Origin: Bacteroidetes bacterium UBA6161
GTDB taxonomy: Bacteria > Bacteroidota > Bacteroidia > NS11-12g > UBA955
DNA: 39,359 bases
Direction of reading: 5' to 3'
Assembly (NCBI GenBank): GCA_002422315.1
Contig: DIUJ01000046.1
Coordinates: forward strand, 1-39,359
The position numbers and the translations under genes were made by a program. Below are positions 34,549 through 39,359 of this stretch, in pieces. The notes below the pieces were generated by a model. The model saw only the letters and a list, made by a program, of their open reading frames with translations. It was not told the DNA's origin and searched no databases. Within the stretch, counting starts at the first letter, position 1. Each line of letters begins with the position of its first letter.

Positions 34549-35223
34549 TTGAAAAATAAAATTTTATATCTTATTTTCTTTGTGGTAATGTTAGGAGCAT
34601 GTAGGAAAGATAATTTTATTGAAGGAGAAAGAGATATTGGCCAATCTTATTTCCCATTAGATACTGGTTTCTTTCAAGAATACAATGTGTATAAAATTGA
34701 ATTTGATGCATTTCAAAACAAATCCGATACTACGCAATTCATTTTAAGAATAGAACAAGATACATTTTTTACTACTGCATTAAACCAAAGTGCAATGCGA
34801 TATAAAGAAATGAAAAAAGAGAATGATTCAGCTGATTGGAAAGAGATTCGTCACCATTACTACATCAAAAACCAATTCTATGTAGAAAATATCATGGAAA
34901 ATGAACGTAAAATGATATTGAGTTTCCCTGTACAAAATGAATTAATTTGGGATTTGAATTCCTATAATAAATTAGATGAGAATTTATTGTATTACGAAAA
35001 AGTTCATCAACCATTTAATATAAGTAGCTATTCTTTTGATTCTACCGTGATTATAAAATCCCTTTCACGAAGTAGTTTTTTAGTTGAAAAAAACTATGTA
35101 GAAGTGTATGCTAGCAATATAGGTCTTGTGTACAGAGAATTTACAAATATAGAAACCCAAAATAACCGAAGACAAGGAATAAAAGAAAAATTTGAATTAA
35201 TATCTTATGGAAGAAAAATATAG
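34549..35223 (+). CDS. Lipoprotein of unknown function, paralogue 2
   Basis: A 224-residue lipoprotein (signal ending VVMLGAC, lipidated Cys18). It uses a TTG start at 34549, 11 bases after the previous stop; no in-frame ATG would keep the signal. It resembles the preceding protein through QSYFPLDTG, LSFPVQNELIWDLNSYN and VEVYASNIGLVY, so the pair arose by duplication, now well diverged. Its 3' end overlaps the protease start by 17 bases. Confidence 0.8.
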   Translation: MKNKILYLIFFVVMLGACRKDNFIEGERDIGQSYFPLDTGFFQEYNVYKIEFDAFQNKSDTTQFILRIEQDTFFTTALNQSAMRYKEMKKENDSADWKEIRHHYYIKNQFYVENIMENERKMILSFPVQNELIWDLNSYNKLDENLLYYEKVHQPFNISSYSFDSTVIIKSLSRSSFLVEKNYVEVYASNIGLVYREFTNIETQNNRRQGIKEKFELISYGRKI

Positions 35224-36967
35224 CCCTCTAAAATTTACAGTATTGTTATGCTTAATGTTTACTGCAATCTTTGGTTTTTCACAAAAAATCCAAAATCAAA
35301 GCCATTATGTTATAGAATTTAAAGATAAAGGTACCTTACCTAATGTATCACCGCAATATTTAGTAAGTGAGAGGGCATTAATGAGAAGACAAAAATTTTC
35401 TATTCCCATAGATTCTTCAGATTATCCTGTTTCGCAAGTATATATCAATTTGGTACTTGAGAAATTTCCGCTAAAGATTGTATTACAATCTAAGTGGAAA
35501 AATCTTATTGTAGTAGAATCTTCTAAATTCATAAGTATAACAGACTTTGAAAGTTTACCATTTGTAAAAAGTGTTAAGACTATTGGTTCAACACCTTTTG
35601 TAATAAAAGAAACGGTATCGCCTACATATTCAATAACATACAACAGCGCCTTAGAAAAAGTATACGATGAGTATAAAAAAAATAATGGAAATCAGTTGGA
35701 TTTGAGTCAGTTTAGTTTAGAACAAAAGTATGCCGCTTCTCTACCTCAGATTCAAATGTTGGGAGGTTTGCCTTTACATAGCAAAGGTTTAACAGGGGAA
35801 GGCATTTTGGTAGCTGTTTTAGATGCCGGTTTTAGAAATGTGAATAAATTAGCAGTTTTTGATAGTCTAAGAAAAAATGAGAAAATACATAGTGTAGTAG
35901 ATTTTTTTGATCAAGATGGTAGTGTATGGGAAGACGATGACCACGGAACAAATGTATTAAGTTGTATGGCTGCAAATATTCCGGGCAAATTTATTGGAAC
36001 AGCACCTGGTGCTCAGTATGCTCTTCTTAGAACAGAAAATGCACCTTACGAAAGTTTGTTAGAAATGTATACATGGCTTGCAGCAGCAGAGTACGCAGAT
36101 AGTATAGGGGCAGATTTGATTAATTCTTCTCTTGGTTATACCAAATTTGACCAAGCTGCTTTTTCACTTACCCATGCTATGTTGGATGGTAAAACAACTT
36201 TAATCACACAAGCTGCTGAGTTAGCATATTCAAAAGGGATTTTAGTAATGAATTCTGCAGGGAACGATGGCTCACAGTCTTGGAAATACATAGGGGCGCC
36301 GGCAGATGGAATAAATGTGGTAGCAGTAGGTGGGGTAAATTACGAATTTGAAAAATCAGGTTTTAGTTCTTTTGGACCTACAGCCGATGGAAGAATTAAG
36401 CCTACAATAAGTGCATTGGCTACTTCATCTATTGTGGCAGATGCTATGGGCAATATAAGCACAAGCGATGGTACTTCTTTTTCTAATCCAATTTTCTCTG
36501 GCATGATGGCTTCTTTGATGCAAGCTTGCAATGGCATAGGTTTACAAGAAATGGTTCAAGCAGTATGCATGTCTGGATCACACGCTTCAAAACCAAATGT
36601 AAAATTAGGATACGGTGTGCCTCATTTCGAAATGGCACTTACCATGCTTGGCAAAAATCCGGATTTTGATAAGACTAAGGATTACTTCTGGGACATGGAC
36701 TATAAAAGAGGGTATTCTGGTTTGTGTTTAAGATTTTATTCGGCTCATAACCAACAAATAAATGTGGATTTAAAGTTTTCGCCTGAGGGTAAAAAATCAA
36801 AACTCGTGCAAAAGTTTGATTATAAATTGGAGAGTGGTAGTTTTTTAAGCACTTCTGATTTGCTGGAGTATGTTGAACAAAACGCAAAAAAATTAAACAA
36901 AGGTAAATACAGTGTGGAAGTAAAATCTAAAAACCTAAACTATACTTTTACCTTTAATGTAAACTAA
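35207..36967 (+). CDS. Exported subtilisin-like serine protease (S8)
   Basis: A 586-residue protein with a signal peptide (about 1-25), a propeptide-like region (about 30-180) and a subtilase domain. Catalytic residues are Asp206 in VAVLDAGF, His246 in DDDHGTNVLS and Ser424 in DGTSFSNPIFSG, with oxyanion Asn353 in NSAGNDG, so the triad is complete. About 110 C-terminal residues form a beta-rich extension without a T9SS sorting motif (it ends YTFTFNVN). It is translationally coupled to the upstream lipoprotein (17-base overlap), so the lipoproteins may be partners or substrates. Periplasmic or surface location. Confidence 0.9.
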   Translation: MEEKYSPLKFTVLLCLMFTAIFGFSQKIQNQSHYVIEFKDKGTLPNVSPQYLVSERALMRRQKFSIPIDSSDYPVSQVYINLVLEKFPLKIVLQSKWKNLIVVESSKFISITDFESLPFVKSVKTIGSTPFVIKETVSPTYSITYNSALEKVYDEYKKNNGNQLDLSQFSLEQKYAASLPQIQMLGGLPLHSKGLTGEGILVAVLDAGFRNVNKLAVFDSLRKNEKIHSVVDFFDQDGSVWEDDDHGTNVLSCMAANIPGKFIGTAPGAQYALLRTENAPYESLLEMYTWLAAAEYADSIGADLINSSLGYTKFDQAAFSLTHAMLDGKTTLITQAAELAYSKGILVMNSAGNDGSQSWKYIGAPADGINVVAVGGVNYEFEKSGFSSFGPTADGRIKPTISALATSSIVADAMGNISTSDGTSFSNPIFSGMMASLMQACNGIGLQEMVQAVCMSGSHASKPNVKLGYGVPHFEMALTMLGKNPDFDKTKDYFWDMDYKRGYSGLCLRFYSAHNQQINVDLKFSPEGKKSKLVQKFDYKLESGSFLSTSDLLEYVEQNAKKLNKGKYSVEVKSKNLNYTFTFNVN

Positions 36968-36969
36968 AT

Positions 36970-37698
36970 TTGTCTGTATTTAAATTCAAACAATTTCAGA
37001 TTCAACAGTTTGTAAATAGCCAAAAAATCACTACCGACACATGTGTCTTTGGTTCTTTATTTAAACAATTTTATCCTTATAATCCTGAAAGAGTACTGGA
37101 TGTAGGCGCTGGGACAGGAGTATTGTCTTTAATGGCTGCTCAATATTACCCTTCTTCTAAAATTTATGGTTTAGAAATTGATTGTGATTCTTGTTTGGAA
37201 CTAAAGCAAAATTATAGTTTATCTTCTTGGGCAAATAGGCTAGAAACTATTAATGAGGATTTTAGGAGTTTTGAATCAAAACATAAATTTGATTTGATTT
37301 TTTCCAATCCTCCATTTTTCTCAAATAGTTTGTTGTCGGATAAGCTTTCTAAAACACGGGTAAGGCACCAAGATTTTTCCTTGTCTGCTAGTGAATTACT
37401 ATTGGGTGTTTCCACACTTCTAAATCCTGAAGGAGTATTTATTTGCATTTACCCATTTGATTTCTTAGAGGAATTTTTAAAAATGGCTGCAAACTTTAAA
37501 CTTTACCCTCAAATTTTGTATTCTTTTCAGCATACTTCTTCTCACCCTAAGCATAGGTTTGCAATAAGTCTGAGTCATAATATAAGAGAAAATTATGAAA
37601 CTAGAGAACTAGTATTTAAAATAGAACAGAATCACTACAGCCCATTTTTGAAAGAATTGTTAGGTCCATTTTATTTGGAAAAAGCATTCAAAGAATAG
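36970..37698 (+). CDS. trmN6: tRNA1(Val) A37 N6-methyltransferase-like protein
   Basis: A 242-residue Rossmann methyltransferase. Motif I is VLDVGAGTGVLSLMAA; motif IV NPPFF is of the N6-adenine type. The N-terminal FKFKQFQIQQ plus KITTDTCVFGSLF matches the YfiC/TrmN6 family, which methylates A37 of tRNA1(Val). The start is a TTG two bases after the protease stop. It may be co-transcribed with the protease but is a housekeeping-type enzyme. Confidence 0.88.
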   Translation: MSVFKFKQFQIQQFVNSQKITTDTCVFGSLFKQFYPYNPERVLDVGAGTGVLSLMAAQYYPSSKIYGLEIDCDSCLELKQNYSLSSWANRLETINEDFRSFESKHKFDLIFSNPPFFSNSLLSDKLSKTRVRHQDFSLSASELLLGVSTLLNPEGVFICIYPFDFLEEFLKMAANFKLYPQILYSFQHTSSHPKHRFAISLSHNIRENYETRELVFKIEQNHYSPFLKELLGPFYLEKAFKE

Positions 37699-37705
37699 AT
37701 TAAAA

Positions 37706-37723
37706 TTGCTTTTTCAAAAGCAA
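37706..37723. terminator. Weak hairpin between converging genes
   Basis: TTGCTTTT and AAAAGCAA form an 8-bp stem with a 2-base turn, without a clear T-run afterwards. It lies between trmN6 and the YraN gene, which converge here. Confidence 0.3.
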
Positions 37724-37726
37724 GAA

Positions 37727-38107
37727 CTAAACCATCGGAAAAAAAGCATCTTCTAAATGTTCAATTTCCCAGTTATTGGGGATTCGGTTGATTGCTATAA
37801 TATCAAAACGTACTTTGTTATCAAGATTATTACTTTCCAAATAATGATTTGCTGCAATACAAATGTCTTTCTGTTTTTTTACACCAACAAAAACTTCTGG
37901 AAATCCAAATTTTGTATTGGAACGTGTTTTTACTTCTATAAAAACAACGGTATCCTTTTCTTTGGCAATTATATCTATTTCAGTTCTTTTAAAACGCCAA
38001 TTTTTTTCAATTAATGTAAAACCTTTATTTAATAAATACTCACAAGCTATATTTTCTCCTTTTTCTCCTGTTTGTAAATGAGGTGCTTTAAAGTTTGGTT
38101 TTCTCAT
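37727..38107 (-). CDS. YraN-family endonuclease-like protein
   Basis: A 126-residue protein from the ATG at 38107. It has the restriction-endonuclease-like PD-(D/E)xK core: TEIDIIAKEKDTVVFIEVKT carries the Asp and the ExK pair; GEKGENIACEYLLNKGF precedes it, as in the YraN/UPF0102 family. The cellular role of the family is unsettled; a structure-specific nuclease or Holliday-junction-type role has been suggested. The first six codons of the longer frame are not needed for the fold. Confidence 0.88.
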   Translation of the reverse strand: MRKPNFKAPHLQTGEKGENIACEYLLNKGFTLIEKNWRFKRTEIDIIAKEKDTVVFIEVKTRSNTKFGFPEVFVGVKKQKDICIAANHYLESNNLDNKVRFDIIAINRIPNNWEIEHLEDAFFPMV

Positions 38108-38226
38108 AAGGGAAGTTAATAGCAAGAATAAGGAAAATAAATGAAGTATAAAGAATAGGAGTGGATTTTTTTTAAATAAACATGGCGATGTGAATAAATG
38201 GCTTTTTAAATCAAGTACTGTTCAAA

Positions 38227-38234
38227 TATATTTG
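38227..38234 (+). promoter_or_regulatory. Candidate -7 box of the LOG-family gene
   Basis: TATATTTG matches TAnnTTTG, 20 bases before the ATG at 38255. Confidence 0.4.
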
Positions 38235-38254
38235 TAAATTAAAGAAATAAGATA

Positions 38255-39001
38255 ATGACAAAGAGAAACAATATAGACGAGACAAGAATTCCACTATATT
38301 TAGAAGGAGCAAGAGGCAGATGGTATGAGTTGGGATTTACCTTTAGGGTGTTTTTAGAATTTATACAAGGTTATAGAGTGCTGCACTTTGCGGGTCCTTG
38401 TATTGCAGTATTTGGTTCGGCGAGATACAAAGCGGATCACCCAGAGTATAAAAGAGGAGAAGAAGTGGGTAAGAGACTATCGGAGATGGGATTTACGATT
38501 ATGACAGGTGGGGGCCCAGGTATAATGGAAGCAGCCTGCAAAGGAGCTGTAGAATCAGGAGGAAAAGCAGTAGGGTGTAACATAATTTTGCCATTCGAAC
38601 AAAAACCCAACCCTTATGCTCAAATTCAAGTAAATTTCAAGTATTTTTTTGTACGTAAAGTACTTATGTTTAAGTATTCCTTTGGTTTTGTGATATTGCC
38701 TGGTGGGGTAGGCACATTGGATGAAATGTTTGAAGCATTGACTCTAATTCAAACTCAAAAAATTGAAGATTTTCCTGTAGTTTTAATAGGGACAGAATAT
38801 TGGAAAGGGGTTATAGACCAATTGCAGTTATTCGATAGGGAGGGAACAGCACATTGGGATGAAATTCCAACACTAAAAATTACAGACAATATAGAAGAAG
38901 CCATGCAATTTATTCAAGAACATGCAGTTAAGAAATTTGGTTTAATACGTAAAACTCCCAAACCTTTAGCTTGGTTATTTGAAAAAACTAAAGTCTTTTG
39001 A
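38255..39001 (+). CDS. LOG/TIGR00730 family Rossmann-fold phosphoribohydrolase-like protein
   Basis: A 248-residue protein of the LONELY GUY family. The nucleotide-binding and catalytic motifs GGGPGIMEAACKGA and LPGGVGTLDEMFEAL are intact. Family members cleave nucleoside 5'-monophosphates (cytokinin type or general AMP) to free base and ribose 5-phosphate. It has about 55 extra N-terminal residues (RGRWYELGFTFRVFLEFIQG) ahead of the IAVFGSARY start, seen in the longer subgroup. It is a single gene with its own promoter candidate and terminator. Confidence 0.92.
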   Translation: MTKRNNIDETRIPLYLEGARGRWYELGFTFRVFLEFIQGYRVLHFAGPCIAVFGSARYKADHPEYKRGEEVGKRLSEMGFTIMTGGGPGIMEAACKGAVESGGKAVGCNIILPFEQKPNPYAQIQVNFKYFFVRKVLMFKYSFGFVILPGGVGTLDEMFEALTLIQTQKIEDFPVVLIGTEYWKGVIDQLQLFDREGTAHWDEIPTLKITDNIEEAMQFIQEHAVKKFGLIRKTPKPLAWLFEKTKVF

Positions 39002-39012
39002 GGATAAAAAAC

Positions 39013-39044
39013 AATCCCCAAACAATTTATTATGCTTGGGGATT
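39013..39044. terminator. Bidirectional terminator
   Basis: AATCCCCAA at 39013-39021 and TTGGGGATT at 39036-39044 form a 9-bp stem with a 14-base loop. An A-run precedes it and a T-run follows. It lies between the LOG-family gene (+) and the T9SS gene ending at 39091 (-). Confidence 0.85.
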
Positions 39045-39090
39045 TTATTTTTAGATAATGACAAGTTATTCAAAATTTGTTAATACAAAC

Positions 39091-39359
39091 TTAATGCACT
39101 TCTCTTAGCACCAATTTGTGTGTGCTTTTGTTTTGCTTGTACACTATCTGCACCATATACACTCCAGAACTAAGCGAGCTATAGTCCAGCGAAAAAGTAT
39201 TTTGTCCATTGGCTAATGTATTGCTTGCTACTTTTCTACCCGACATATCCATAATCGTTAGTACTGCATTTTCCTCTAAGTTTCTTTCAAAACCGATAGT
39301 AAATACACCAATGTTGGGGTTAGGATATAATACTGAAGGATTGGGTTCATTATTTACTT
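39091..39359 (-). CDS. T9SS type A sorting domain protein, 3' end only
   Basis: The last 89 residues of a secreted protein whose start lies beyond the window. The minus-strand frame reads NEPNPSVLYPNPNIGVF, then LTIMDMSGRKVAS, LSSGVYMVQIV and a final KLVLREVH, stopping at 39091-39093. This is a type A sorting domain, with a low-complexity linker (NEPNPS) before it. The cargo part is not visible. Confidence 0.85.
   Translation of the reverse strand, partial: VNNEPNPSVLYPNPNIGVFTIGFERNLEENAVLTIMDMSGRKVASNTLANGQNTFSLDYSSLSSGVYMVQIVYKQNKSTHKLVLREVH

Overview
The window is a low-GC chromosomal segment of a Bacteroidota bacterium. The evidence is: type IX secretion (T9SS) sorting domains of type A (starting YPNPS/YPNPN) and of type B (FSPNNDGTNDVF); many copies of the Bacteroidota -7 promoter box TAnnTTTG just upstream of genes; start regions without Shine-Dalgarno sequences; a Bacteroidota-style LptD/MlaD/amidase envelope cluster; and several secreted proteins or lipoproteins without assigned function. 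I cannot place it below phylum or class from sequence alone. It looks mostly like core chromosome. I see no prophage, CRISPR array, transposase or integrase.

Layout. (1) 1-4600: the end of one T9SS cargo gene, a tandem paralogue with a near-identical sorting domain, a relic of the start of a further copy, a strong bidirectional terminator, and a convergent large T9SS protein carrying one CxxCH motif. (2) 4720-6470: an SOS-type umuD-umuC operon with a recognisable promoter overlapped by an inverted repeat. (3) 6718-7896: a signal peptidase I homologue in which both catalytic residues appear replaced. (4) 8105-12112: a GT-C glycosyltransferase, oxyR, and a divergent MFS transporter. (5) 12113-12732: a gene-free stretch with two 83-bp direct repeats enclosing short palindromic repeats. 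(6) 12733-17118: an outer-membrane porin, then a small membrane protein-prfC-hflX operon. (7) 17119-21566: tRNA-Pro(GGG), an amino-acid dehydrogenase, a lipoprotein, anmK and a flavin reductase-like protein. (8) 21625-26735: a two-gene secreted-protein operon ending in a 1195-residue T9SS type B protein. (9) 26813-31284: mlaD-like and amidase genes divergent from lptD. (10) 31289-33701: EamA transporter, queE and folD. (11) 33869-37698: two paralogous lipoproteins, a subtilisin-like protease and trmN6, tightly packed. (12) 37727-39359: YraN nuclease, LOG-family protein, terminator and the 3' end of another T9SS cargo gene.

Functionally the window mixes housekeeping (translation release and ribosome rescue, folate and queuosine steps, peptidoglycan recycling, LPS export) with secreted proteins that fit a T9SS lifestyle. 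The points most worth following up are the signal-peptidase pseudoenzyme, the repeat island at 12149-12620, the tandem T9SS array, the umuDC operator, and the set of genes whose -7 box ends only 4-5 nt from the start codon, which would imply leaderless mRNAs.
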